Source: Acidithiobacillus sulfuriphilus (GTDB lineage Bacteria > Pseudomonadota > Gammaproteobacteria > Acidithiobacillales > Acidithiobacillaceae). Taken from it: a stretch of 64,000 nt of DNA. Position numbers and translations under genes: made by a program. This document shows, piece after piece, positions 39,101 through 50,266 of the stretch. Below the pieces are notes generated by a model. It was given only the letters and a program-made list of their open reading frames with translations. It ran no database searches and had not been told where the DNA came from. The stretch covers positions 3,064 through 67,063 of the forward strand of contig NZ_RIZI01000192.1 of the NCBI RefSeq assembly GCF_003721225.1. Direction: 5' to 3'. Numbering within the stretch: the stretch's first letter is position 1; every line of letters begins with the position of its first letter.

Positions 39101-39212
39101 CAATGGGCAGGTTTTGAAAAGCCTGCCAGCCCGCCGTCACCAGGACCAGCAAGGCCAGGAGGATCAGCAAACGCTGGGCGAGGGCGAATTGAATCAGACG
39201 GGAGAGCATCAT
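36126..39212 (-). CDS. Heavy-metal efflux RND permease (CusA/CzcA family)
   Basis: The 1028-residue pump begins MMLSRLIQFALAQRLLILLALLVLVTAGWQAF and has the HME signatures PIDAYPDVSTTQVKLILKVPGL and GADEIGLDPMGLNETDTFLVL. TM4 reads GGLAIAIGMLVDAAVVVVEN; the VDAA form resembles Cu/Ag-type pumps (CusA) more than Zn/Co/Cd pumps (VDGA). It uses the proton gradient to expel metal from periplasm or cytoplasm. Stop and start overlaps with the DUF3240 and adaptor genes show a tight operon. Which metal is moved cannot be settled from sequence. Confidence 0.92.
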   Translation of the reverse strand: MMLSRLIQFALAQRLLILLALLVLVTAGWQAFQNLPIDAYPDVSTTQVKLILKVPGLTPEEVENRITQPIETEMLGLPRQSMLRSVSKYGLADITVDFAEGTDIYWARQQVAERLSGILGSLPAGTTGGLAPITTPLGEMFMFTVEGGGLSLMERRSLLDWVIRPALRSVPGVADVNVLGGELKSFEVVPDLTRMAATGISMDALTTALDINNRNDGAGRLEEGGEVLLVRAEGRIRDLADLAAIVVANREGVPVRVGDIAGLRIGSITRLGAVTENGRGETVEGLVLGLRGANARQVVQGVEARLAELRSTLPKGVQIRAFYNRADLVNKAVHTVSKALTEAVALVLLLLLVFLGNLRAALSAALILPLAALMTFLLMQYFGLSANLMSLGGLAIAIGMLVDAAVVVVENIVQHLAHDPYAGRLPRLHLIYRAVREVATPISVGVLIIITVFLPLLTLQGLEGKLFIPVALTIIFALAASLLLSLTAIPVLSAYLLKKVKQEDPWLLRHVDVLYQRLLNGALGRPAWVVFPAMLLLLAAVFAYTQVGKTFMPQMDEGTVVIGLETLPSISLAANETLNLRIQRAILAQVPEVERIVARTGADEIGLDPMGLNETDTFLVLQPRERWRVRDKAALIDALRKVLEEFPGVQFSFTQPIEMRVAEMLSGVRGDVAVKIFGPDLATLERLSGQVETVLQGIPGAKDVYTARNEGVQYEEVVIDRLAAGRFGLSVDAIEDALRAYVQGRVAGVVMEGVRRTPLQVRGPEDLRASPADFSRLRLVLPDGQAIALAAVAHLRRADGPVKVEREMGSRYRVVMTQVKGRDLVGFVDEAKQRIAQQVPLPTGYRLNFGGQFENQQRAAKRLAVVVPVALGIIFFLLYLTFRSLRQALLIMSNIPFALVGGIFALWLTGEYLSVPASVGFIALLGIAVLNGVVMVSYFNQLHAQGLVLAEVVRQGARRRLRPVLMTASITAFGLIPLLFASGPGAEIQRPLAIVVIGGLLTATSLTLLILPILYRRFAFGKGEKRHV

Positions 39213-40339
39213 TGACCCCCGCGACTTTCTTGCCAGGCGCCCTTCAGCGCCACCACGCCGGCCACCGCCACCTGATCGCCGGCGTGCAGATCCCCTTGCA
39301 CGCGCACTTCCTGAGCGGAAGCGGCGACGATGTGTATCGGTCGCACGGCAAAACCCCGGGCGTTACGGACAAAGACATAGGCTACGCTGCCCTCCCGTAT
39401 CACCGCCGTCAGGGGCAGGTTCCAGCCGCTCTGCTCCGTCCCGGGCAAGGCTACCTGGACAAAGGTGCCCGGGCGCAAGGACGCGCCCGCAGGCAACTCT
39501 GCCGTCACCAGCAGCGACTGGCTGGCCATGTTCCCCTGCGGCGCCACCCGCAGGATGCGCGCTTTGAGGGACTGAGCCTGGCCCTGCACCGTCACCTCCG
39601 TCCCTGCCTGCCAGTAGGCCGAAACCTCCAGGGGGACCTCGATGCCCAGCCACAGACGACGGAGATCAGCCAGACGCAGCAGGGGATCGGCGGGAGCTAC
39701 CCGCTGGCCGATCCGGGCCTCCAACGCCAGCACCGCCCCCGCCCGGCTGGCGCGCAACGTGATGCCGTCCTGCAATCGCCCCGTTCGCGCCAACTCCCGC
39801 AGTTCAGCGCTCCCGATCCCCGCCAGACGCAAGGCCGATGCGGCCTGCGCCAGCGCCGCATCGGCCTCCTCACGGGCAGCCCGCGCCTCCGCCACCCGCC
39901 GCGCCGGGATGATCCCCTCACCGAAGAGCGCCCCTTCCCGCCGCGCCGTTTCGCCGGCCAGCCGGGCGCGGCTGGCCGCCTGCAGGTATTGCATCTGCAT
40001 CTGCCCCAAGTCCGGGCTCTGCAGGCGCAACAAAGGCGCACCGGCCTGCACCTGCTGCCCGCTCTGCACCAGGACCTGCGTCACCAGACCCGTTACCGGT
40101 GACGTCAACACCAGTTCCTGCTGGGGCGGTACCAGCACCTGGGCAGGGTAGCTCACTGTCAAGGCCTGCGCCCTCCCCTGCAAGGTCATGAGCTGCACCC
40201 CGAGGGCCTGCACCTGCCCGGCTTGCAGCGTCACTTCCTGCCCTTTGGCCTGCACCACGGCCTGCACTGCGCCGCACCAAAAAAAGCTCGCGCACCCCAA
40301 CAAAACGCCGCCCAAAACCCGCAAAAACCTTGCCGCCAT
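39209..40339 (-). CDS. Heavy-metal efflux periplasmic adaptor (CusB/CzcB-like)
   Basis: The 376-residue product has a signal peptide (FLRVLGGVLLGCASFFWCGAVQA). A lipoyl-like domain (LVLTSPVTGLVTQVLVQSGQQVQAGAPLLRLQSPDLGQMQMQYLQA) and beta domains typical of CusB/CzcB follow. It couples the RND pump to the outer-membrane channel and may bind metal. ATG 40339 was chosen (MAARFLRV) because GGAGAG lies upstream and the signal peptide starts there; the frame extends to 40405. It overlaps the pump gene by four bases. Confidence 0.88.
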   Translation of the reverse strand: MAARFLRVLGGVLLGCASFFWCGAVQAVVQAKGQEVTLQAGQVQALGVQLMTLQGRAQALTVSYPAQVLVPPQQELVLTSPVTGLVTQVLVQSGQQVQAGAPLLRLQSPDLGQMQMQYLQAASRARLAGETARREGALFGEGIIPARRVAEARAAREEADAALAQAASALRLAGIGSAELRELARTGRLQDGITLRASRAGAVLALEARIGQRVAPADPLLRLADLRRLWLGIEVPLEVSAYWQAGTEVTVQGQAQSLKARILRVAPQGNMASQSLLVTAELPAGASLRPGTFVQVALPGTEQSGWNLPLTAVIREGSVAYVFVRNARGFAVRPIHIVAASAQEVRVQGDLHAGDQVAVAGVVALKGAWQESRGGQ

Positions 40340-40413
40340 GGCGCTCTCTCCATAACCAAACATTCCGACATTGCCCTGGGGCAATGCCATTAGATCCAAC
40401 AGCAAAAGGAAGG

Positions 40414-40869
40414 CTAGGGGAGGGCTGGCGGCGCGCGCGTAAGGATAGGACCGTTACGCCAAAAATCCGGGAGGGAAACGCTGAAGGCAAGGATGGGCGC
40501 TGTCCGGCCCTTGGCCGGGAGGTTCAGGATCAACAGGGAGAGGAACACACCGGTCAGCAGCGCCAAAGGGGCAGCGTGCTCCTTGACAAAGCTGCCAATG
40601 GCAAGGGTATCGACGCCATGGGAGTCGTGATTCCCAGCCCAGGCCTGCAAGTCCGTAGCTGCCGGAAGGATAGTGGCAGGATCGGCAGCCCCCACAGCAT
40701 TGCCATAGGCCATGGGGAGTTCATCGGGGGCGTTTTCGTAGAAATGCAGATGCAGACCGCTGCCCGCCGGGGTAAAGCCCATATGGGCATGCACGAAAGG
40801 CGCCGCTGCCTGCAGGAAAACCAGCAGGACCAATAGGCAGCGCAACATCAGCGGCACAATCCGTTGCAT
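40414..40869 (-). CDS. Small secreted or membrane protein with His motifs, first gene of the metal efflux operon
   Basis: I do not recognise the family. The 151-residue product has an N-terminal hydrophobic segment (LMLRCLLVLLVFLQAAAPFVHA) that reads as a signal peptide or anchor. A His-containing stretch HAHMGFTPAGSGLHLHFYE follows, and then a second hydrophobic segment (HAAPLALLTGVFLSLLILNL). The histidines could bind metal. It precedes the adaptor gene by 75 bases in the same direction, so a role in metal sensing or delivery for the pump is plausible but unproven. Start ATG 40869 has a GTG one codon upstream as an alternative. Confidence 0.65.
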   Translation of the reverse strand: MQRIVPLMLRCLLVLLVFLQAAAPFVHAHMGFTPAGSGLHLHFYENAPDELPMAYGNAVGAADPATILPAATDLQAWAGNHDSHGVDTLAIGSFVKEHAAPLALLTGVFLSLLILNLPAKGRTAPILAFSVSLPDFWRNGPILTRAPPALP

Positions 40870-41030
40870 CACTTTACACGACCCTTATCAACCCGATTGA
40901 ATCATAACCCAACAAAGTGGATCATGGCTATCTTTATAATAATTACAGGTCCATGGAAGCACGGATATCCTCATGGCAAAAAGCATCATTCCCCCTTGGC
41001 GCCCCTGCCCGCCCCATGTACGCTATGCTG

Positions 41031-41918
41031 ATGGAAAGAGCCTTTCAACGCGTCGTCCTGGTGGGCAAATATCGCGACCCTTCCGTCCTGCCGGGGTTGC
41101 GACGCTTGCGCGCCCTCCTCGCAGAACTGGGCGTCGCCACCATCATCGAGTGTCAGAGTGCGGCCCAGCTCGAAAGCGACATGGAGCTCCCCCAGGGGGC
41201 CTTCGACGCCCTCTCTCCCGACGGTGACCTCATCATCGCCCTGGGTGGTGATGGCACCATTCTCGGCACCGCCCGTCAGGCCGCAGGCAGCGGCGTGCCT
41301 ATCCTTGGGGTTAATCAGGGGCGACTGGGCTTTCTCGCCGACATCTCCATCCACGACATCGAGAAGACCCTGCCGCCCATCCTCGCCGGCCATTACCAAA
41401 GAGATGCGCGCAGCGTCCTCCAGGCCCAACTCTGGCGTGCAGGGCAGTGTCTGCAGAGCGGTATCGCCATCAACGAAGTCCTGGTGCACAAGGGCTGCTG
41501 CGAGACCATGATCGAACTGCAGGTCCATATTGACGGCCAATTCATCTATACCCAGCGGGCCGACGGCCTCATTGTCGCCACCCCCACCGGTTCCACCGCC
41601 TATGCGCTGTCCGCCGGCGGCCCCATTGTCAGCCCCCAACTCCCGGCCATGGTCCTGGTGCCCATCTGTCCCCACACCCTCAACGCCCGGCCCCTGACCA
41701 TCGCCGACCAGGTAAGCGTGCAGATCGACCTCATCGCCGGTCGGCAGCCGGCGGCCCTGAGCCTCGACAGCCACGACACCTTCCCCCTGCAACCGGGCGA
41801 CACCATCCGGATCCATCGCAGCACCTGTGATGCGGTCTTCATTCACCCCGAAGACGAAGATTTTTATCAAATCCTGCGGCGCAAACTCCACTGGGCCGCC
41901 CTCCCCGGCGAGGACTGA
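41031..41918 (+). CDS. nadK: NAD kinase
   Basis: The 295-residue enzyme phosphorylates NAD to NADP. It shows LIIALGGDGTILGTAR (the GGDG motif), GVNQGRLGFLADI and ADGLIVATPTGSTAYALSAGGPIVSP. ATG 41031 (MERAFQRVVLVGKYRDP) gives the usual length and N-terminus; ATG codons at 41016 and 41025 are also possible, and none has a good Shine-Dalgarno. Its stop is directly followed by the recN start. nadK-recN adjacency is common in proteobacteria. Confidence 0.94.
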   Translation: MERAFQRVVLVGKYRDPSVLPGLRRLRALLAELGVATIIECQSAAQLESDMELPQGAFDALSPDGDLIIALGGDGTILGTARQAAGSGVPILGVNQGRLGFLADISIHDIEKTLPPILAGHYQRDARSVLQAQLWRAGQCLQSGIAINEVLVHKGCCETMIELQVHIDGQFIYTQRADGLIVATPTGSTAYALSAGGPIVSPQLPAMVLVPICPHTLNARPLTIADQVSVQIDLIAGRQPAALSLDSHDTFPLQPGDTIRIHRSTCDAVFIHPEDEDFYQILRRKLHWAALPGED

Positions 41919-43610
41919 ATGCTGCTTTCCCTGCACATCCGCGATTTCACCCTCATCGATCAGCTCAGCGTCGAGTTTGGCCATGGCCTCACCGTATTGA
42001 CCGGTGAAACCGGGGCCGGGAAATCCATTCTGGTCGACGCCATCGCCCTGCTGCTGGGCGACAAGGGCGGTACCGACCTGATTCGTCACGGGGCCGAACA
42101 AGCCGACCTCAGCGCCGAACTGCTCCTCCCCGACGACCACCCGGCCCGCGCGTGGTTGGCGGAACATGAACTGGATGCGGATGATGCCTGCCTGTTGCGC
42201 CGTATCCTCCAGCGCAACGGCCGCAGCCGCGCCTTCATCAACGGGCAGGTCGTTACTACCGCCCTCCTCCGCGAACTGGGCGAACTCCTCGTGGATATCC
42301 TCGGCCAGCACGCCCACCAGAGCCTGTTGCGCCCCGAGCGCCAACTCTTCCTCCTCGACCGTTTCGCCCAGCTTGCCCGCCCCCGCCAGGAAATCGCCCA
42401 GGCCTACCAGGCTTGGCGGAGCAGCGTGCAGCATTGGGACGCATTGCAGGCGGCCAAAACTCGCCGGGGTGAAGAGGAAGACTGGCTGCGCTTTCAACTG
42501 ACCGAACTGGAAGACGCCGATCTGCAACGGGGAGAATGGGAATCCCTGCGCCAGGAACAGGCCCTGTTGGGGGCCGTCGAGCAACTGCAGCAGCACGTCA
42601 ACACCGCCCTGGAAGCCCTTTATGACGCCGACGGCGCCGTGGTCGCCCAACTCGCCGGCGCGCAGCGGGAACTGGCCGGCGCCAGCCAACGGGATCAGCG
42701 CCTGGCGCCTGCCGCGGAACTGGTCAGCAGCGCATTGATCCAGGTGGAAGAAGCTGCCGCCGCCCTGCGCCACTACGCCGACAGCGTCCAGGCCGACCCC
42801 CTGCGCCTCGAAGCCATCGCCAATCGGCTCGTGCTCCTCCAAGGCCTGCAACGCAAACATCATTGCGACGCCGATGCCCTCCTGGAGCGCCGCGACACCC
42901 TGCGCGCCGAACTTGCCCTCCTCAGCGATGCCGGTGCCGAACTGGACGCCGCCGCCACCGCTGTCCAGGCGCGCGCAGCCGCTTATCGACGGCAGGCCGA
43001 GGCCCTGAGCGCGGCCCGGCAAGCCTGCAGCGCCGCTTTGGCCGAGGCCATCGCCGCCCAGGTCAGGCAGCTCGGGATGGCCCACGCCCAGGTGGAACTG
43101 CGCCTGGAAAGCATCCCGGCGGAGGGGGGGCACTGGCGGGAAACGGGCTGGGATAGCGCCGAGATCTGGATCGCCGCCAATCCCGGTCATCCGCCCCAGC
43201 CGCTGGCCAAGGTAGCCTCCGGGGGCGAGCTCTCGCGCATCGGCCTCGCCCTGCAAGTCATCCTCTCCAGCCCCGAACGCATCGACACCCTGATCTTCGA
43301 CGAAGTGGACGTGGGAATCGGCGGTGCCGTCGCCGAAACCGTGGGCCGCCTGCTCCGCCAACTTGGCGGTCGCCAGCAGGTCCTCTGCGTCACCCATCTC
43401 CCCCAGGTCGCCGCCCAGGGACACCAGCACCTGCAGGTGGAAAAGGAAGTGCGCGACGCCGCCACCTACAGCAGCGTACGCCCCCTCACCGGGGCCGAGC
43501 GCCTGACGGAAATCGCCCGGATGCTGGGTGGAGTGACCATCACCGACCAAGTCAAGAACGCCGCCGCGGAAATGCTCGCCCGCGCCACCCAACCCGGCAC
43601 TCCCTGGTAA
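41919..43610 (+). CDS. recN: DNA repair protein RecN
   Basis: The 563-residue SMC-like ATPase aids double-strand-break repair. It starts LLSLHIRDFTLIDQLSVEFGHGLTVLTGETGAGKS, with Walker A at about 29-36. DILGQHAHQSLLRPERQ, a central coiled-coil region and the C-terminal ABC signature and Walker B (ASGGELSRIGLALQVI, DTLIFDEVDVGIGG) follow. The D-loop region CVTHLPQVAAQGHQHLQVEK is also conserved. It follows nadK without a gap. A possible 6-base inverted repeat lies at its stop (GGTAAC/GTTACC). Confidence 0.95.
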   Translation: MLLSLHIRDFTLIDQLSVEFGHGLTVLTGETGAGKSILVDAIALLLGDKGGTDLIRHGAEQADLSAELLLPDDHPARAWLAEHELDADDACLLRRILQRNGRSRAFINGQVVTTALLRELGELLVDILGQHAHQSLLRPERQLFLLDRFAQLARPRQEIAQAYQAWRSSVQHWDALQAAKTRRGEEEDWLRFQLTELEDADLQRGEWESLRQEQALLGAVEQLQQHVNTALEALYDADGAVVAQLAGAQRELAGASQRDQRLAPAAELVSSALIQVEEAAAALRHYADSVQADPLRLEAIANRLVLLQGLQRKHHCDADALLERRDTLRAELALLSDAGAELDAAATAVQARAAAYRRQAEALSAARQACSAALAEAIAAQVRQLGMAHAQVELRLESIPAEGGHWRETGWDSAEIWIAANPGHPPQPLAKVASGGELSRIGLALQVILSSPERIDTLIFDEVDVGIGGAVAETVGRLLRQLGGRQQVLCVTHLPQVAAQGHQHLQVEKEVRDAATYSSVRPLTGAERLTEIARMLGGVTITDQVKNAAAEMLARATQPGTPW

Positions 43611-43882
43611 CACAACTAGTTACCGATGCACTAATGGCGATGATCATGCCAAGATCCATTAAAACATCTTATCGCTTTAACCATCATCAACTTTCATTTT
43701 TATCGGCAGGGCGCTCAAACCCATTTTCAGCCTGCGCCGGGGCATTCCTGTAGCCGATTATCCGCAGCCGTTCGCCCTTGCGCCCCGGGAAATCCAGGTA
43801 CAGCGGGCGTGCGCGCTGTGGCCAAATCCCTACACTATGCCCCGGCCCGGGTAGCGCTTACACTATAAAAAAGGAGCGGATC

Positions 43883-45364
43883 ATGGCGGTGGAAGTCCTC
43901 AGCATGGAAGAAAACCCGGCGAACGATCACGCCCATGGGTCATCATCCCGCGCGGTGTCCATTCCCCGGCGCGTGCTGCTGGTATCCGGGCTGATCCTCC
44001 TTCTGGTCGGAGGGGTCGTGTTTTATGCCGTACGCGCCGTGCATACCCTGGGCGAGAGTACGCAAACCCTGCTGCGCGTAGGCTTGCCTCTCCAGGAACA
44101 ACTCCTGCGCATGGAGGATACCCAACGCCAGGCGGAATTTTTCCTCGGTATTGCCAGCGTCCTCCCCCATGCGGGCTATGAAAAGGCCTTCCAGGCCATG
44201 GTGAACCAGGAACAAGCCGAGGTGACCAGCCTCCAGCAGCGCACCGCCCATCACCCCGAACTGGGCGCGGCCCTGACCGCCCTTCAGCAAAACCTCGCCG
44301 TTTACGCCAGCGCTGCTGCCACGGACCCGCTCCTGCAACAGCAGCGCAAGACGGCCGTGCAGGCCAGCTTTCAGACCGTCAGGACGGCCGTCAGCGGCCT
44401 CCTGATCCGCCAGGGGCAACAGGCCGCCCGGGCACGCGACCAGGCCATTGATCTCCTGTACGGGCTCATCTTCGCCACCGCTTGCCTGGGCATTTTCATC
44501 CCCTGGCGCGTCGCCGCCGCCCTCACCCGCCCCCTCAAGGCCTTCCGCCGGGCCCTGGAAGAAATCGGCGCCGGACGTCTAACCACCGTCGCCGCCGAAG
44601 GCCCTGCCGAACTGCGTGAACTGGCCCGCGGCATCGAAAACATGCAGGCCCGCCTGCAGGAGGAGGAACGGCTGCGCCACGAGTTCCTCAGTCAGGTCTC
44701 CCATGAGCTCAAAACGCCCCTGGCCTCGGCCCGTTCCGGGAGCGAACTGCTGCTCAGCGAACGCCTTGGCCCCCTCCAGCCCCGCCAGCGCGAAGTACTG
44801 GAGATCATCGCCCGCCAGGTGCAGGAGCTCTACGCCGCCATCCAGGAAATGCTCGACATGCACGCCTTGCAGGCGCGCACCCTCGACTTCGCCCCCCAGG
44901 AGGTGCCCGTACCTGCCACCTTGGCCGAACTCTGCCAGCGCCTCCTTCCCCTGACCCAGAAGAAGGGCCAGGACCTCCAGTGTCATAGCGCCGAAGGCCT
45001 CAGCGTCTTCGCCGATCCCCAAAGGCTCCGCCAGATTCTCAGCAATCTCGTCAGCAACGCCCACAAATACAGCCCCGCCGGCGGCAAGATCCGCGTGAAC
45101 GCCGAAGCGCGGGATCAGGGCGTCGAATTTCGCGTCGAAGACGACGGGCCCGGCATCCCTCCGGCGCTGCTGGAGCGTGTTTTCGATCGCTTCTTCCAGG
45201 TACCTGTAGGCTCCGGCCTCCCGCGCGGCACCGGCCTGGGACTGGCCATCACCCGCGAACTGGTGACTGCCCAGGGGGGCTGGATCAAGCTTGGCAATCG
45301 GCCCGAAGGGGGGCTCTGCGCGGAGATCTGGCTCCCTTCCCCCACTGCCGCAGGCACCCCATGA
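43883..45364 (+). CDS. glrK: GlrK/QseE-type sensor histidine kinase
   Basis: The 493-residue kinase has a cytoplasmic N-tail of about 30 residues, TM1 (VLLVSGLILLLVGGVVFYAV), a helical periplasmic sensor of about 140 residues and TM2 (LLYGLIFATACLGIFIPWRV). A HAMP domain, a HisKA box with H274 in QVSHELKTPLASARSGSELL and a HATPase domain follow (NLVSNAHKYSPAGGKI, DDGPGIP, GTGLGLAI). Its neighbours are a QseG-like lipoprotein and a sigma-54 response regulator, as in the GlrK-QseG-GlrR system that senses envelope stress. ATG 43883 has AAAGGAGCGG upstream; a TACACTATAAA stretch at 43856-43868 may be the -10 region. The 272-base gap before it holds no gene I can support. Confidence 0.85.
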   Translation: MAVEVLSMEENPANDHAHGSSSRAVSIPRRVLLVSGLILLLVGGVVFYAVRAVHTLGESTQTLLRVGLPLQEQLLRMEDTQRQAEFFLGIASVLPHAGYEKAFQAMVNQEQAEVTSLQQRTAHHPELGAALTALQQNLAVYASAAATDPLLQQQRKTAVQASFQTVRTAVSGLLIRQGQQAARARDQAIDLLYGLIFATACLGIFIPWRVAAALTRPLKAFRRALEEIGAGRLTTVAAEGPAELRELARGIENMQARLQEEERLRHEFLSQVSHELKTPLASARSGSELLLSERLGPLQPRQREVLEIIARQVQELYAAIQEMLDMHALQARTLDFAPQEVPVPATLAELCQRLLPLTQKKGQDLQCHSAEGLSVFADPQRLRQILSNLVSNAHKYSPAGGKIRVNAEARDQGVEFRVEDDGPGIPPALLERVFDRFFQVPVGSGLPRGTGLGLAITRELVTAQGGWIKLGNRPEGGLCAEIWLPSPTAAGTP

Positions 45365-45845
45365 ATCCGCGCTGCTGGCTGGCCCTGGGTTTGGGCGTCT
45401 CCCTGCTCTCCGCCTGCGCCCCTTTCGTCTCTCCCCTGCCACCCAATCCCGCCGGCAGCCGCAGCACCCTCCTCGGCCGCCTGCAAAGCTGCGGCTCCGC
45501 CGCCGGCGCAAGCTGCGCCAAAGTGCATCTTGCCTTGGCCGAGGGCTACCTGCGCGCCGACCCCGTCACCCAAACCAGCCTCGACAGCGCCGCCAGCGAA
45601 CTGGCCCTGGCCGCGCAAAATCCCGAGATCGCCCGGGAGACGGCGCCGCTCTACCGCAGTGTGCAGGGTTGGCGCGACGCCCTGCGCAAGGGTCACGACG
45701 CCGAAGCGCAGCTCGACGCCGCCAAGACCCAACTCCACGGCACCACAGCCCAACTCAACGCTGCCAATGCGCGCCTCGCCCGCCTGGAGAGCCTCCTCCG
45801 GCATAAGGCCCAGGACACCCTCCAGCACTTGCAACCCGGGCAACC

Positions 45846-45849
<4 letters not shown>
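45361..45849 (+). CDS. qseG: QseG-like outer membrane lipoprotein
   Basis: The 162-residue product has a lipoprotein signal peptide with lipobox LLSAC (ALGLGVSLLSACAPF). A helical body follows, with SCAKVHLALAEGYLRAD and a coiled C-terminus (AQLNAANARLARLESLLRHKAQD). It occupies the same place as QseG (YfhG) between glrK and glrR, and overlaps both by ATGA junctions. QseG interacts with the sensor kinase in enterobacteria. Similarity is mostly positional plus lipoprotein and helical character, so the symbol is tentative. Confidence 0.68.
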
Positions 45850-49030
<3,181 letters not shown>

Positions 49031-49052
<22 letters not shown>

Positions 49053-49291
49053 AGCAAAGCATCGATCGCCAGGTCTGGCGCCTGGACAAGCCGCGCCGCA
49101 GCCTCTTTGCGCAAACCGTCTATCTCGGCACCCTGGGTCTGGTCATGGTGCTGCCCGTGGTTGCCGGCGCCTATCTCGGACTTTGGCTCGACAGCTTGGC
49201 GGGAGGGTACTCCATGCGCTGGACTCTCAGCCTGATTGTCCTCGGCGTCGTGATCGGGGCGGTAAACGTATATCTTTTGATCAAGGACTGA
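49031..49291 (+). CDS. atpQ: N-ATPase AtpQ-like (AtpI/AtpZ family) membrane protein
   Basis: The 86-residue protein has two transmembrane helices (YLGTLGLVMVLPVVAGAYLGLWLDSL and WTLSLIVLGVVIGAVNVYLLI). It shows the AtpI/AtpZ-like motif GLWLD. In N-ATPase operons this gene, atpQ, is usually followed by atpR, another small hydrophobic protein, but here atpB starts three bases later. It probably helps assembly of the c-ring or Mg2+ binding. ATG 49031 overlaps atpC by 22 bases. Confidence 0.78.
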
Positions 49292-49294
49292 AGC

Positions 49295-49975
49295 ATGATC
49301 GGCCCGGGCCTCCTCATCCCCATTGCCTTCCGCATCGGCCCCCTGGCCATTACCCAGACGGTGGTGGTCACCTGGCTGCTCATGCTGGCCCTGGTGATCT
49401 TTTCCTGGCTGGCCACCCGCCGCCTGCGCGTCACTCCCGGCCCGTTGCAGGTGGCCGTGGAAGGGGCGGTCACGGCCATGGACGAGGCGGTCCGCTCCGT
49501 CCTCCCGGAACAGGCATCGCAAGTGCTGCCCTTCATCGCCACCCTGTGGATTTTCATCACCGCCGCCAACCTGGCGGGCCTGATTCCCGGGCTGGCCTCA
49601 CCCACGGCGGACCTCTCCACCACCACGGCGCTCGCCGTCCTGGTATTTCTGTCGGTGCACTGGTTCGGCATCCGCAGCGGCGGCCTCAGGGCGTATCTGC
49701 GTCATTACCTGCAGCCCAGCGTCTTCCTCTTCCCGTTCCAGATCATCAGCGAGATCACCCGTTCCGTGGCCCTCGCCGTGCGCCTCTTCGGCAACATGAT
49801 GAGCCTCGACATGGCGGCATTGCTGATACTGCTGGTGGCGGGCTTCCTGGTGCCGGTGCCCATCCTCATGCTGCACGTCATCGAGGCCTTGGTCCAGGCC
49901 TACATCTTCGGCATGCTCGCCCTCATCTACATCGCCGGAGCCATTCAATCCCGAGAAACCACCAAAGACACCTGA
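49295..49975 (+). CDS. atpB: N-type ATPase subunit a
   Basis: The 226-residue membrane subunit has about five or six helices. The essential Arg is in SVALAVRLFGNMMSLDMAALL, and the C-terminal helix HVIEALVQAYIFGMLALIYIAGAI is typical. It forms the ion half-channels facing the c-ring. Sequence elements SQVLPFIATLWIFITAANLAGLIPG also match. It is shorter than E. coli subunit a, as in other N-ATPases. Confidence 0.92.
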   Translation: MIGPGLLIPIAFRIGPLAITQTVVVTWLLMLALVIFSWLATRRLRVTPGPLQVAVEGAVTAMDEAVRSVLPEQASQVLPFIATLWIFITAANLAGLIPGLASPTADLSTTTALAVLVFLSVHWFGIRSGGLRAYLRHYLQPSVFLFPFQIISEITRSVALAVRLFGNMMSLDMAALLILLVAGFLVPVPILMLHVIEALVQAYIFGMLALIYIAGAIQSRETTKDT

Positions 49976-49987
49976 AAGGAGCCAAAT

Positions 49988-50254
49988 ATGGCGAACATGA
50001 CCTGGTTTGTCCTCGCCTCCACCCTCATCGCCGCCCTCGCCATGGCCCTGGGGGTCATGCTGCCGGCCCTGGCCATGGGCCGTTCCATCAGCCAAGCCCT
50101 CGACGCCCTGGCGCGCCAACCGGAGGCGGAGCAGGCCATCACCCGCACCCTTTTCATCGGCTTGGCCATGATCGAGTCCCTGGCCATCTACGTCCTGGTC
50201 ATTGTCCTCATCATTCTGTTCCGTAACCCCCTCATGCCCTATCTGCTCAAGTAG
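49988..50254 (+). CDS. atpE: N-type ATPase subunit c, atypical ion-binding site
   Basis: The 88-residue hairpin of two helices joins at the polar loop ALARQPEAE. The ion-carrying carboxylate is E63 in MIESLAIYVL, with S64 and Y68 in place as in Na+-binding c subunits. Helix 1 reads PALAMG: at the position of the Na+ ligand Gln (PxxxQ in Ilyobacter) there is M30, and the Thr after Ser is L65. The Na+ coordination shell is therefore incomplete, and H+ coupling is more likely. It has its own Shine-Dalgarno (AAAGGAGCC), as expected for the most expressed subunit. Confidence 0.92.
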   Translation: MANMTWFVLASTLIAALAMALGVMLPALAMGRSISQALDALARQPEAEQAITRTLFIGLAMIESLAIYVLVIVLIILFRNPLMPYLLK

Positions 50255-50266
50255 CGGGGCCTGCCC

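Noticed and set aside
40986..43613. 875-codon open frame on the minus strand
   Set aside because: It is antisense to both nadK and recN, spanning their junction; the plus-strand genes carry clear motifs.
43636..43649. GG-N10-GC sigma-54-like element upstream of glrK, with a possible GlmY-like sRNA after it
   Set aside because: GG-N10-GC is frequent by chance in this GC-rich DNA, the -12 motif is poor, and no sRNA structure or terminator was seen in the gap.
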